Positions 24,316 to 37,547 of a DNA stretch of 64,000 nucleotides are shown piece by piece (within the stretch, counting starts at the first letter, position 1; every line of letters starts with the position of its first letter). The notes beneath the pieces are model-generated. The model was given only the letters and a program-made list of their open reading frames with translations, was not told the origin of the DNA and did no database searches. The stretch is taken from the NCBI GenBank assembly GCA_025331445.1, contig JAIWNE010000042.1, positions 124,001 to 188,000 of the forward strand. Direction: 5' to 3'. The translations under genes and the position numbers were made by a program. Source of the DNA: Blakeslea trispora. Its lineage: Eukaryota; Mucoromycota; Mucoromycetes; Mucorales; Choanephoraceae.

Positions 24316-27300
24316 GGATGCGAGATGTAGAAATGTAAAGAAGAAGAAAATAGAAATTATCTCGACTTTTATTTCACATGATCTAATTTTATTCGGAATT
24401 TTCGCTCAAAATAAACATGTGGCCATTCTGAAGAGAAGTGACTCTTTTTAATTTACTGTTTGGGCTTCCGACCCATCTTCCCACGATTAAGGCCAATCAA
24501 AGTCCAATGGTCCTCTTTAGCTGGCTTCTGATTGACCGATCTTCGGGTGTGTAGCTCGGCAAAATGTTATACAGTGAGCCTTTCTGTCTTTTTTCGTAAA
24601 GAGAACAACTGTTGCCTTCAAGCTTGTCACGAATTTCCTAATATGTAAGTGTATATTCTATTTGTACCATCCAATCGCATTTAATTTAAGGTTCATGTTG
24701 CATCTCGCTATCCATCCTGTTTTCTCTTCCATTCCATTTTCTTTCCCTCCCCTCCCTTTTTTTTTAACGGAAGAGAGGTATAAGCGAATAAAAAGGAGAG
24801 TGAAAATGAATGGAGTAATTTTGTTTAAGCGGAGCGATAAGATATATATTTCTGTCAGATTTTTTCCTCTCCTTTATGTTTGGTTGCCTTTTGTGTGTAA
24901 CGTTAGTTGGTGTCCTTTACGTTAAAAGCAGAGAGAGTGAATGATTTATCTGGTTGATGGTGTACATACACTTGATACGTGGTATTCAAAGATTCAAAGG
25001 AATGTTCCCTTTTTCCTCTGATTAGTGTGTATACTTTGTCTTGTGCCAAGCGCTAAAAAAAAAAGATCTGAGAATAAAGTAGGTAGACAAATTATCATTT
25101 GTCATTCATAATTCATTGGATGTTAGGTTGGCTTCTCTTGTTTGTCACATGCTCTGAATGGAAATATCTTCTAAGATTGGCATGTCTCTCTCTCTCTCTC
25201 CATGGCAACCAAACGATAAACATTGACAACGTGATTTTCTCGAAAAAACGTGTCCATCGTTCATCCCAATTCATTCAGAAATACCAGAAGGCGATATGTT
25301 TGACAAAATAAGCTTAGTTCAATAGCAAATTGCCTTATTTATTTCTATGGAGATCGCTTGTGTCTGGTTACTACCATTAAGAGGAAGACAGAAACAAAAA
25401 AAGAAACGTCTCATAGAAACGGTATATCTGTCTTTCATATATTTTACTGATTGTTACCCTATCATTCAAAAATCACTACAGGTAAGATATAGGCAGAGAA
25501 AAAGTTGTCGCTCATCACTTTGCTGAAATAAGGAAGGAGGACCCTTTTTAACCGCCAAAAAGGAAATAACGTGTACCGAGTTTTCTCACGATAAGGCCAT
25601 CTTCAATTGCCATTTCTTCCAGGTCTGTCCAACAATCTCAACCATTCAAGATGATACACTACTTTTTCCCTTTTCATCTCTCGCCTCCGTTCATTCTTTG
25701 TAGAGTAGCCTTGCTCCTAATGTACAATAAGACATATGTATGTGTATAGCACACATAGTCAATTCCAAAAATAAAACTTGTTTCAGGCTCATTCTATTTC
25801 AAAAACGAGAAAAGAAAAGAAAATGGTGGGACAGAGGGGAGAAAGTCAGTCATATACGACCTACAAGGTTTATAAAACAAGCCCTAGATATCTCTAGAAA
25901 CATTAGCAATAACAAAATGCTCCAAAAGGCACAACTCTGTTTATGGCTATATCAGTTACGGAGACATATAAATCATCAAAAAGTTGAGACCATACATGTT
26001 TCTAAGCTGTAAAAATTGTACTTTAGATTATGTCACACATATATAAATACTTGAGTTAAAGCAAATGTCATACTAACAAACCTTGTTTTCTTCTGCTAAA
26101 GTATCAGGTGAGATTTTTGTTTGGTCCAAAATAGACCTTAACTGCCTCTCTCTGAGACACTGCTTATATAAGTAAGACGCTCTTCTTTACTCAATTATCA
26201 TGCTTTCCTCTAATTAAGCAAGATGCTGCCCGGCATAACACGATCAAGCGCGCTTCGAGAGCTACAAGCCACTCTTTTGTTTCATCTCTGTATGTATATG
26301 AAGGACCATATATATACACAAGGTTTACAATGCCCAAGACTATCCTATGACACAAATAAAGGAACTGTGCCAGTTTGACATCAAGTGATGCTAATTATGG
26401 TCAAGATGTACTTTTTTGGTAGAAAAAAAACTTTATTGATACTCAGTCTGGTTTATATTTTTTTTTTCCTATTCTACACCTTTTTACTGTTATAGACATA
26501 AATTGAAGTCGATTTGGAAGATGCAGAAGAAAAAAGGTACTAAAAAAGCATTTTAGTGTGCACAAATATGAATGTGTACCTTGAATGTTAAAGTGTGCCA
26601 TCATTGTTCAATCAAGAAAAAGATACGCTTATCAGATGTGCGACAGATGATTTGCAAAACTAGAAGTCTCAATGGCCATTGAAGATCTAGATACATTTGT
26701 TACTCAAAAACAGGTTTTCGTGCACATTGGACGCGGATTATATTGGCAGACTTCTTCTTTTTTCTCAATTTGATAAGTAAACAAACTCTTATAATTGCAT
26801 ACTCATTTTATGCTTATTGTAATAAAAAAAAAGACGTACATGTTGATTCCTGAAACTAAGAAATTGGATGATGTTCCTAATCCAACTTTTGTATTTTGAT
26901 TTTGGTAATAAAAGATTTCTCGACTAAGTTTATTCTCCTCTCGAAACTATTACCATTATTGTCACATGCGAGCAATTAAATTTTTGCTTATTAAAGCTCA
27001 GTTTGAATTAAGAGAATTCAGATTCAGTTTATCAAATTTGGTTGAAGAGTTTCCTTTTTGAAAAGTGTCTTTGAGCTCGAGCTTTTAAAAAATGCATTTG
27101 CTTGCAAGCAGCAGCTCCAACATGTCCCTTTTTTTGTGGAACAGGCCTCCTAAATCCATTCGACTAGAGCGGTGATGATTGGAACGAAACTGAAAGCGCA
27201 TGCTATGATCTAACTTACTCCTTTATTTGTGGCATATAAGCAACGATGTATGAATGATGAAGAGTCTGTTCTTATCATATACATGTCCATTAGCTAATTA

Positions 27301-27734
27301 GCTATACTGAAGTAGATTTCGCTGAAATACTTGATAGCGAGTACATGGCAATAACGAGAGCAAAAAAAAAACTAGGGAAACATCCTCTCGTTTACACTTT
27401 GAATAGCCGACATGTAAATGTCTCAAGCTCATGGCTATTAGTCTCAACTGTTCTCTCTTTTCTTCACTGAAATATGTGTTGTAATATTTACTAACAACTC
27501 ATCTGTCTTTGCATCACATAAAGAACGGAAGTTCATCGTTCATGAACCAAGCGCCTATTTTTTTTTTCGCTATTACTGCTAGAAAGAAACCAGATGAACC
27601 AGTGTATCTTTGGTATATCTGAAATAGATGTAATGTTTGATCTTTCTAACATGTCTCTCTTGTTCAAAAGAATAAAAACATATACAATTTACTTTGTATC
27701 AAGGCAGAAATTCCATCATGTCAATTGAAATCAA
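24316..27734. other. 3.4 kb gene-free interval
   Basis: No coding model is supportable. The left part is the bHLH promoter; the rest is AT-rich DNA with T- and A-runs and short frames that do not join. No tRNA-like B box, direct long repeat or transposon end was recognised. The right edge is the 3' flank of the diacylglycerol lipase gene. Confidence 0.55.
24493..24508 (+). promoter_or_regulatory. paired CCAAT boxes upstream of bHLH gene
   Basis: Two CCAAT pentamers (24493-24497 and 24504-24508) occur 11 bp apart, about one helical turn, 180-190 bp from the bHLH start codon. CCAAT is bound by the HAP/NF-Y complex in fungi in either orientation. Binding here is inferred from sequence only. Confidence 0.4.
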
Positions 27735-30700
27735 TTAACAGCATTGTCCAAAAAATCCTTTATCTAGTTGCCTAATGGCCTTTTCATACATGTTTGGCGA
27801 ATGATCCATAAACATGGTTCTGGAAAATACAATTTCCGAAAATCGTGCTTGTACATCGTCACATCGACTAAATTGCACCATATGCGCCATTTTATGCTTT
27901 GGTTCTCTTCTATTTGTCTGTGTTGAGACTGTATGGCGAACGAGTTGTGGTACTGACTCAATAAGGTAAATGGTACTTGGAGGGAAGAGCTTTTCAGCAC
28001 GCATATCAGCGCGCATGGTCTTGATTAAGGCCCAAAACCATTGCTCATTCTCTTCCTCATGCTCTTCTTTCTTTTCTTGACCTGTATCTTCTGCATTTTC
28101 TTCCTTTTTTTTCTTTGATTGGTAATAGCCAATCACTCGACTAAGTATTTCATCCGCAACATGACTGTCTTCGTGTAGACTGACAGCGATGCGTTTAAAA
28201 TCCCTCAATAGGCCGAGACTAAGGCTGCTGACAATGTCAAAGGAATGAACTACACTGGTTACGAGCCCTTGTCCGCAGTATTCACTCAATGGAAGTGACA
28301 TGACGCAAGGTGATCCATAGGTGTAACAATGGATAGGTCGACCGGCCGGTAGCCCAGATAGTTCAGAAGTAACAAAGGGACATCCTAGACGTTTGATGGA
28401 GGCAGCAGCGAATGAATCAAGTAATCGACTTTGATTTTTGTCTTGGTTTGTCATCATCCTTCGAGACAAGAAATGAAGCCTCTCTTCACTCCACAGTACG
28501 CTTAACAGGCTAGCTACACCTGCACCGAGTGAGTGGCCACAAAGGACAAGGCCATAGTCTGGGTACCTCTCCAGTCCGAGCTTAATTGCTTCAAATACTT
28601 TGCCTTTCTGCGTAGCCAATAATTGAGCTGCCTCCAACATACCACCGTGTGCAATGTACTGCCTTTTTTGTCCTCCGTTGGCTTCATCGCCATGTGGCAG
28701 TTGATCGACTGGGAGAGTAAACTCTTTATAGTCGCATGTTAGGTCTGTCAAAACATCACTCAAGCCAAGAGTACCTCGACAGGTCAGCACAATAGCTTCT
28801 GCATTATGATCTACAGTAACATAATGCACGAGCGCATGTAGCTTAGAATGTGTGACAGACGAAAGAATGCTAGTATCTGTATAGCTTGAAAGTAAAATGT
28901 CTTCAACAGCAACACCTGTATGGTGAGCAAATGCATGATGGTTTGGATGATGTGAGTTGGGCAGGACACTAGGAATGTCACCAATACCCAAGATACGCAT
29001 AAATGACTCGCCATAAGCAGCACTGGCATATCGAATGAAGTGAGCTATGTTGGTTACTATATGTCGACGAGGAAAATTTTGCCGATTGGGCTCTGTGTCT
29101 AGCAAGGAAGATGATTGATTTTGGTGCATTCGAGAAGGCATAGAAGGAGATCGAATGAGTGAGCGACTCGAAGTATTGCTTATGATTGATGGCGTTCCCT
29201 CAGAATAAGTTAAAGTCTTAAAGGTATGTGCAACGCTTGATGAGGAAGCTAGGCTACCATTCTTTTTGGGCTGTAGATAGACACTGTTATAATTGGGTGA
29301 AGGTATGGGCGGGGAGGCTTTAGGCTTTATTGTTCTTCTCTTTTTGCCATCGTTTTGAGTACTATCAGCTCCTTTTTGAAACAAGTTGGTTATACTTTTC
29401 TTCTTTCCGATTTGCTTCATCTTGAGACCACTCCAGGATTTGCGCCTTTTTGGTTTTGTTTCAGGCTCAGAGTAAGCTGAGGAATCATCTTCAGTGTTAG
29501 TTGAGCTTACAATGTTATCTTTTGTCTGGTTGCAGCTAACATATTGCGTGCTAGACGATTGTTGATGCTGGTATGTAGTAGATGTACTTGTTTGAATTGA
29601 ACCTTCAATCGTTTCCTCACTATTTTCATTCTCCTGGTGGCTTGAATAGGTTGTTTTTCGCTCCAACTTCTTGCGCGCAAGTTTTTTGGATACAGATGAA
29701 AGCATGATCTTAAATCCTGTTCGACTATCTCGTTTATCTGCGATAGCTGCTGTGGTGTTATGCCGAAAAGGTACGATTTGTTGTTTGTGATCCTGATAGT
29801 AAGGTGGCTGTGGCTGGTGATCCACAACAGCTATAAATGACTCATTCTCTTCCTCGCTTGTTGTTTGGATCACTTGTTTTGTGGTTGCTTTTTGGTTCCC
29901 ATAAGCGTCAATAGGCCGAATTCGAGTCGTTCTTGTAGTAGTTTGGTTCGTTATAGTTGTGATCTCATACATATGATAGGGATTTCCATCTTTGTCCAGA
30001 GATAAATCGATTGACTTGCCATTTAGGTTGCTGGAGGTCGATGATAGACTGATTAAAGAAGAACGATTATCTTTAGAATCTGCATCGATAGGTACATCGG
30101 ATGTTGTGTTGGAAAGAATCTCTTCTAGTTCATGAATAACATCTGAGTGTTTATCAGATGAGATCGGTTTGTTTTTGTATTCTAGCAATGCTTGTGTGTC
30201 CTCTTCTTCTATCACTAAGCCCTTCCAAAGAATAGCGTTCTTCATTTGTTTCATGGTGCGTCTATGGGTGACATTCTGAAGGACAGCGAAAGCAGTCATT
30301 GCTTTTGTCAAGCCAGACAAAATGGCTACCTTTCCAATTTTAGTTAATGCAAATTCTGGATCGTTCATCAACTCTCGGTGCACTAAGGAAATGATGGAGG
30401 CAATCGCTCGAGAAGACTCGTTTGAACCAAAAATACCATCGATAATGCCAACAGATTCCTCTGCTGCCTAAAATAAAGCATATGATTTGGTTAGCATATA
30501 ATTTTTTTAGTATATATACAATATATAGTTAAACTACCACAAGTCCAGATTTGATTGTTTGCGTAGTAAACTGTATGCCTGACAATGTAAATAACTCTGC
30601 CAAGGTAAAGGAATGATGTACAAGATAGATCCCGAGATTTGTATATTTGTCTAATATCTGCAAAAAGCCATGACTACAAGTGTAACAAGTAAGCAGCGTT

Positions 30701-31030
30701 ATCGAAGAGACAACATATAAATTTTCTTTACTTTTCAGGATTTATGACATTATCGGTCGAAGCAACCAGTGCTTTAGAAGATATTCTGTGTAGTTTTTTG
30801 GCCGACGAAAGAGCATTAATAATTGCTTGTCTCGAAATGCCAAATGAAAGCGAAGTGCTATATTTAACTGATTCCATCAGTACTTCAATCAGAAGGGACG
30901 AGCATCTAAGCGATAATCGAGTCGCTAATGCTATAGCTGTTATAAAGCTAGCAATATTCTCAGGCAACAACGTAGGCGATGTATTGTATATTCCAGCGGC
31001 ATATGTTGCTATCTCAGTAGACATAACCAT
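27735..31030 (-). CDS. sn-1-specific diacylglycerol lipase (lipase class 3)
   Basis: Three exons (31030-30732, 30673-30538, 30467-27735) join in phase to 1055 residues. The catalytic alpha/beta-hydrolase region (about 610-800) has VLTCRGTLGLSDVLTDLTCD, GMLEAAQLL and the nucleophile elbow LVLCGHSLGAGVASLLSV, followed by CYTYGSPCVMSLPL and VVHSFDIVSSLSLG where the acid Asp is expected. This is the arrangement of diacylglycerol lipases, which release a fatty acid from sn-1 of DAG at membranes. The N-terminal part YTNLGIYLVHHSFTLAELF is conserved in fungal members; about residues 190-560 are Ser/Thr-rich and probably disordered. The start used is the first ATG after a T-rich stretch; a further upstream exon is possible. 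Confidence 0.9.
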
Positions 31031-32132
31031 AATGGCTACAAAAAAAAACAAAAAAAAATGGAGAATAAAAGTATAGAAAAAGGGGGAGACATAACCCATT
31101 AAAGGTATGTATATTTGCACCGTCACATGTGTTACTTGATCTACATGTGATAAGCTAAAACAACAATAAAGAATTAATTATGACTTTGCTTAACCTTCTA
31201 TCACTAATATCAACTAGCCACCCTATAGCTTACAATCACTAAAGTCCCTTAAACTAAGAACAGAAGGAAAGAATGGATTTTCAAAAAGACACTTTCATAC
31301 TATTGTGCTGACTCTTAGGTTGAAGCGAAGGGAAACATGCTCATACTTGTTTCATTCAGCTTACAGAAATTTGTAACATGATTGTTTCAAAACAATAAGT
31401 TCCCACAACTATACAGTTTTTGTTCATCCTTTTCCAAGTATACTGTCATTTTTCTTCTCATTAGTTGTTTCTTGTTTCATCGTCTCATATACTTAGAGTG
31501 CCACCAACCTAAATCGAAGTAGAAAACAAAAAAAAAGAGGACCCTGTTTTTGTCTAAAGAGCTGATTTTCAAGTGTGCGCGCTAACACAGCCGTTTGCAT
31601 TTACTTATTCAGACTATCATGTATTGATAAAGGAAATCAGAAAGTCTAATCACAACCTGTCTTTGTATGCATATTTGTGTATAGAAGTGCACTTTATTTA
31701 AGAATTGAAAGTTGACTAAACAAAAAGAAGAGTAAAATATACATGCATTCACTCTAACTATGAAACAGGTAAGGATGTCCATCAGCAAGAAAGACAAATA
31801 GTACAATCCTCATGAAAGTGTCCAAGAAAGTAATGGCTTTACGCTAAAGTGATATCACTATTTTTCTAGAAAATCAAATAGCTACTTGTGCTAAACAAGA
31901 AAGGACAAAGAAGTAATAGAGTAATATGGTAAACTTTAGGCTACTTCTGACTATTTGGAATAAGAAAAAAAAAAGTCGACAAGTTCAATCTTGATGAACA
32001 GCCTTTTCTTTCTTCTTTTTCAATTCGTTGTGAGAAGATTATTATGATGTGGTAAAAATGAATCTTATATTTACAAAATTATAATGAAGAATGAATACAC
32101 AGGTATGTTAATTGGAGAGACAGATGCTAATA
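31031..32132. other. intergenic region between KIN1-like and DAG lipase genes
   Basis: About 1.1 kb of AT-rich DNA. It contains the DAG lipase upstream region on the right strand orientation and the 3' flank of the kinase. No reading frame with protein character, no RNA gene and no repeat beyond short A/T runs is seen. Confidence 0.55.
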
Positions 32133-34912
32133 TTACAATTTCAGTTCTGCTAAAATTCGACTGCACATATTCTTATATTGCCAGGGATCTCCTCCAACTC
32201 TTCTGAATTGCAAACCATGCATACCCAAGAGCCAAGGTACCTTTACTATATAGATTTCAAATCGAACGACAAGGTCAGGTACGGGAACTGTCGCTGGCGA
32301 ATTCAAATTATTGTCTTCGGAAGAAGAAGAGCATGATACTTCTTCTGCTATCATCTCTTGTTGATTGACCACACGATTTAGATCGATACTCGGCATATGA
32401 ACACATTCAAATCGACCTTTGCTTTCACGCCATTTGACACCAATACGCTCAAGCACACGAATTAGGTCAGCTCTGATTACAGACGGATGTTTTGTCGATG
32501 TTGTTGTGACTGAAAACAATCCTTTGAGAAACACAGGTTTAATGTTCTCATCGGCTGTGCCTTGGTGAGACATAGCCAGGTTGGTAGGGTGAGCTGGTTG
32601 CTTGACTGAAAGCGATAAGGGCGAAGCAGGCTCTTTAGAGGTAGCCGGTTGTGTCTCTTCGTGATGGCTTTGGTGATGACCATGGACCATGTTTAAAAAG
32701 TTGGCATGGTTCTCAATGTTCATAGCATTCTGACCTAATGTCATTCTTCGAGGCAACATTTTACTGATCTTGTTACCAAATGCATTACCACTGTTACTGT
32801 GATGAGAGTGGCTTGAGGCAACAGCAGCAGCAGCAGCAGCAGCTTTTGCCACTTCAATATCTGTAGGTCCTTCCTGACGAGGACTTGAGCTACGCGAAGA
32901 AGGTGCCTGAATGGGTGTTGAAGTAGATGACGAAACAGGCGATGCCACAGTAGGTTCCTCTGTAATACTATGTTTTCGAGATCTTCTGCTTTCTGTCGGA
33001 GAGAGCGACAAAGCAAGGCTCAAACGACGAAACACGTTTGTGTCTTTGCCATTTGTCTGAGTGATATCAGTTGGCTCATTATCTTCTACTGAAGATCGTC
33101 GATGATGGTGTTGAGAGCCTCTAGAGAAAAGGCGCGTCAATCCATTTTCTATTGGTTCTAGGGCATGATTATGCTCATTCTCGTCAGCACAGATGTGCGT
33201 TTTCCCCTTCTTTCCATAAGCGACGCCCGAATTAGGGGGATGGAACATATCGGGTGTATGGAATAAAGAGGGCTCAAGAATAGAGCATGTAGTAGCAGCA
33301 TGAATGTCCTTGGGAAGCGAAATATCGGGTATATTAGACTGTTGATCTGCTGATGCTATTGCCGATAGACGCTTTTCGCGATCTATACGTTCTTTCACAA
33401 GGTGGTAGATGGAAACAAGAGGGTGGTATGCAGCTGGTATTGATTGAGGATCATCGTTTGAAAGCGCAAATGCCTTTTTACTAGCAATGTTATGTGAGGA
33501 GAATCGAGAATGGTTTTGCTGTTGATGTTGTCGATGATGTCGCTGGATTTCAGCTGTTCTTTCAGCCAATGTCTTGGCAGCTTTTTGATACTCTTGTGAT
33601 GTAATAATCGTCTCTAACTTTTTCTTGATCTCTTCCTCTGTGCCAAATTCAAATCCGGTCATACCACGGACAACCTCCATATCAACAGGAAGCGAAAGTG
33701 GCATTCTCTCTGGCAGATAATTCTCCACTGGACTGTCGTAGCCCTTATTCATCCAGGGATGGATTATAATCTCGGAAACAGTAGCTCGATGAGCTGGATT
33801 AGTGACTAACATGCGCGATAACACACTTTTGCAGTCTGTGCTTAAATGAGAAGGATAGTCAACCACACCTCTTTTGATTTTTTCGTGCAGTGCAGGCATG
33901 TTCTGGTCATCAAATGGTACCTTACCACATACCAAGACATACAATACAACACCGAAACTCCAAATATCCACTTCAGGTCCAGTATAATTTTTTGCATTCA
34001 ACAACTCAGGTGCAGCAAAGTACAATGAACCGCAGAATGTAGCCAATGTAGAACGAGGTGAAAACAGGTTGGAGAGGCCAAAGTCAATGATTTTGATATT
34101 ACCAGATTGAGAAATTAAGATGTTTTCAATCTTGAGGTCTCGGTGTACGATTGAGTTCCGATGACAGTAATCTATCCCCATAAATCAGTCAAAAAGATAT
34201 GTTCATATCAATCGACCGGTTTACCTAAAGCACTAAGTATTTGCCTCGCAAATCGTCTGGCTTGCTTTTCTTTTAGCTTTCCGTGTGCAATAATGTAATC
34301 GAGTAGCTGCCCGCCATTGACATATTCCATAAATAGATAATAGTAAGGATCCAAGACAACAAATTCTTTCAGACTGACAATGAAAGGGTGATGCAACAGC
34401 AACATGATGCTCGCTTCTCTTATTGTTCGTATCTCTCGATTCTCATCTTTCTCCTTCTTTTTATCTTTGGGTGGTTTTCGAGGGACAATTTTAACAGCAA
34501 GCTTGATAAAGAGGGATGAATTCATGTAAAAAAAAAAAAATCCAAGCCCGATTTTTTGTATTACCTTATTACCAGTGATGTTATGTACAGCTAAACGCAC
34601 TTTGCCCATTGAGCCTGAACCCAATGTGTTGATCAGCGTATAGTTACCAATCACCCTTCTAGGCTTTGTTGCTCTTTGCTGCTCTGTTGACGAGCGTTTG
34701 TTGAATACTGGCTTTTTATCGTTTTTTGAATTTTCGAGACTAGAATAAGGTGGCAGTTCTGTAGGTAAAGGTGAGTCGCATAATATATGGGTGCCATCAG
34801 GACCAATGACTATTTTGTCATTGCCTGTATTTTCCCAGTCTCCTAAGTGAGTTGAAGAATTCTCGAGTATCGAGCCAGAAGATTGTTCCAAACAACTTGA
34901 AGAAGGAGTCAT
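32133..34912 (-). CDS. KIN1: KIN1/KIN2 (MARK/PAR-1) family serine/threonine kinase
   Basis: Three exons (34912-34565, 34501-34225, 34171-32133) join in phase to 887 residues. The kinase domain has IGNYTLINTLGSGSMGKVRL, LAVKIVPR (ATP Lys), YVNGGQLLDYIIAHGKLKEK, IVHRDLKIENILI, IKIIDFGLSNLF, TFCGSLYFAAPELL and EVDIWSFGVVLYVLVCGKVP. A long Ser/His/Gln-rich linker follows, with about ten consecutive Ala near residue 450. The last 100 residues (RADLIRVLERIGVKW to MCSRILAELKL) form a KA1 domain that binds acidic phospholipids. Kin1/Kin2 act in polarised growth and exocytosis. A longer open frame extends upstream of MTPSSS toward the next gene; it is not conserved and was excluded. Confidence 0.93.
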
Positions 34913-35066
34913 TATATTGTGTTTTAAAAAAGAAAAAAAAAGAGATAGTAAAGCAAAACGATAATAATAACAAAAAAAAAAGAGGTGTGAAAATAGACAA
35001 GTGCCGTTTATTAAGCATGATAAATATCCACCTCGGCCAATATACATATAAAGAAATATTATTAGA

Positions 35067-37547
35067 TTAGCGATAACTGTTTCCTCCATAGTTTTGTTGT
35101 GCATTTCCTTGAGGAGGGTATCCATGTTGTGCAGAAGGTGAATAGCCAGCTGCATTGCCTGATGTGGCACTATATAATGAGTTGTTATTTTGAGCATAAG
35201 CCTGCTGTTGTTGTGGTGGATAATTGTAATAATCGTTTGTGGCATAACCCATAGGTCGATAGCCTTGTGCTTGCTGCGAAGAGGAAGCATTAGTAGAAGG
35301 TGGCTGTTGAGATGGAGGATAATACGATGGTTGAGATGCATAGTTTAGACTTGTGGGTGGTGGGTAACCCATGGCAGCGGATGGCGGATAACCTTGTGCA
35401 TTTGAAGGAGGATACGGTTGATGTTGGTTAAGGGAGACATGACTCATGTTATTGGTCAAATCATTCATTGCATAAGGTTGTTCTGATGAAATAACTGGAG
35501 TTTGGAATTCATATCCAGTATTTGCATATGCGTAATCCTGTGGTTGTTGTGGAGGTGGCTGTTGCATAGGAGGTGGGGGCAATGCTGTTTGCAGAGCAGA
35601 GTTACTCATGCTTGCTGGATAAGCATCGCCTGCATCAAAAGACGATGTGAACATGAATGATTTGTCTCGGATGATACACTCGATTTTGATTTCTGTTAGA
35701 CCAAAATACATCTTAATTGTCATGTTGACTTTTTCGCCTGCCTTGACTCCTTCTAAATGAGGCATTCTGATAGGAAAGTTGCCCACTTTGCGTACAAGTG
35801 GATGAGAGGTCAATCGAGGAGGCTGTCCGTCACCATCAAATGCAAACAAATCGGAATCTGTATCATTAGGGTAACTAATAACAAAATTTTTCGATACACA
35901 TTCATCCACCTTAATACTCTGCCCTTTATGTACGTAAACACTAAAGCGTTGGCGACAATAGAGCTTTTGATCTGCTCCTACGACAGAGTATTCAGGAGGA
36001 TCCATGTCGTCTTGGAAGAGCATGCGTGTTTCAACGCCATAAGTACGTCTAGACACGCGCTCAGTTACAATTTGAGGATTAAGACCAAAATAAACAGCAC
36101 CACGTACTACAGCTAATTCACCACGAGGAGGAACACCAATCATGCCAACCTGATTTGCAAATTCGTCTTCGACACGACGGAACAAATAATTTGACTGGCC
36201 AAAACCACCTACCAAAAAGATGGCTTCTAACTGAGGTGATTGTAACAGTTGTCCACGAATCAAATCGAGTACCTGACGAATGACAGGTTCAAATACAAAA
36301 TCTCTCAATTCCTCTGCTGGTAGACAGAGCGATCCGTTATCTAACCCAATTTCACTGTCTGTCAAATCTCCAAGCCCCATAGAAGCAGGTAAATCAAGAA
36401 AATGATCTTCAGTACCGTCAAAATCAGGCTTGATTACGTTGACGAATGTGTCCATAATCAACTCCATAGCACTATCGCTGATAGTATGATAGCGTGCAAA
36501 CTTACGCTTCAAGTACTCTCGCATTCGTAAGTCGAGGAAACCAGAACCACAAGAGCCACCATGGCCATTCGTAACTTCTTTTAGAGTACGTCTCTCTCCT
36601 GGTGGCTCGTGAATCTCAAAGACAATTAAATCGACTGTTCCACCACCAGCATCACAAATCATGAATCGTTGACCATGTCTCAAGTTGAACTGCTCAGATT
36701 TTTTTTCACAATAAAGAGCAGCTGCTTCAGGTTCCGAAATAAGCATTAAGCGATCAGGATGATCTGTACTGTCTATCAAACCAGCGCGAATAGCGGCTTC
36801 ACGCATCGTTGCCTTTGCTCTATCACTCCACATAGCAGGAACAGTAAGGCACTACAAAAGAAAACAAATAAGAACATTGTATAGTTTCGGTTTAAAGCAA
36901 CACATACATAACGGAAACGAGATTGATCGTAGTTGCCAGCAAATCCTTTCAATAGCTCGGTGCAGACATGCAAATGGAATGCACGCAAATAGTCTGCGAT
37001 GACATCGATGATATTAAGTCCATTACCAAGATCTGTCTGTTGTAAGTGTTCATCTAAATAAAGCTTGAATTTGGAAAGTAATAACGAATCAGCATTATTG
37101 GGCTTCATAGCAAGTCGTCTGGCTCCATGACCCCATTCCACTAGCTGAGTTGAACCTTTGCGATACAAAGACAAAGTGGGCGTCTTAAAAAAAGAATGAT
37201 TGGCGTTAAAAAAAAACTTTCTGTGTGTGCTTTTTTTTTTCTTCTGTCTTACTTTGGGATATACTTGGTTATTTTGCTTTGGCCTATACAGTCATAACGG
37301 GAATAAAGAGAAAAGGATTATAAGAAAATGAATAGTGTTGTCGAAAGAATAAAAACTACCATTTTACGATATCAATAACTTCTTCGTTTTGAGCGAACGC
37401 ATAACAACAACCAGAATATGTAGTTCCTATGCAAGAAAACAATATAAGCGTTACTCGATTGTTCAATAGTTTGTTTTGGCTAGAAAACGTACCGAAATCA
37501 ATACCGACAATGACTGGGTAATCAGCATAATTGAACCCTGAATTCAT
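35067..37547 (-). CDS. HSPA12-like Hsp70-family ATPase
   Basis: Five exons (37547-37493, 37426-37360, 37283-37253, 37183-36908, 36851-35067) join in phase to 737 residues. The actin-like ATPase fold shows phosphate 1 VIVGIDFGTTYSGCCYAF, a connecting motif near LISEPEAAALYCEK, phosphate 2 FMICDAGGGTVDLIVFE and the adenosine motif IFLVGGFGQSNYLFRRVEDE. This is the atypical HSPA12A/B-type lineage, lacking a canonical Hsp70 substrate-binding domain and EEVD tail. The last about 170 residues are dominated by Gln, Pro, Tyr, Asn and Ser (repeated YPPS/PPxxYP units), a low-complexity tail. Its client and role are unknown. It ends 155 bp before the KIN1-like start codon on the same strand. Confidence 0.9.

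Noticed and set aside
34913..35341. Upstream extension of the KIN1-like frame into the HSPA12-like gene
   Set aside because: The extension overlaps the Gln/Pro-rich coding tail of the neighbouring gene, is low-complexity and not kinase-like; MTPSSS at 34912 is the better start.
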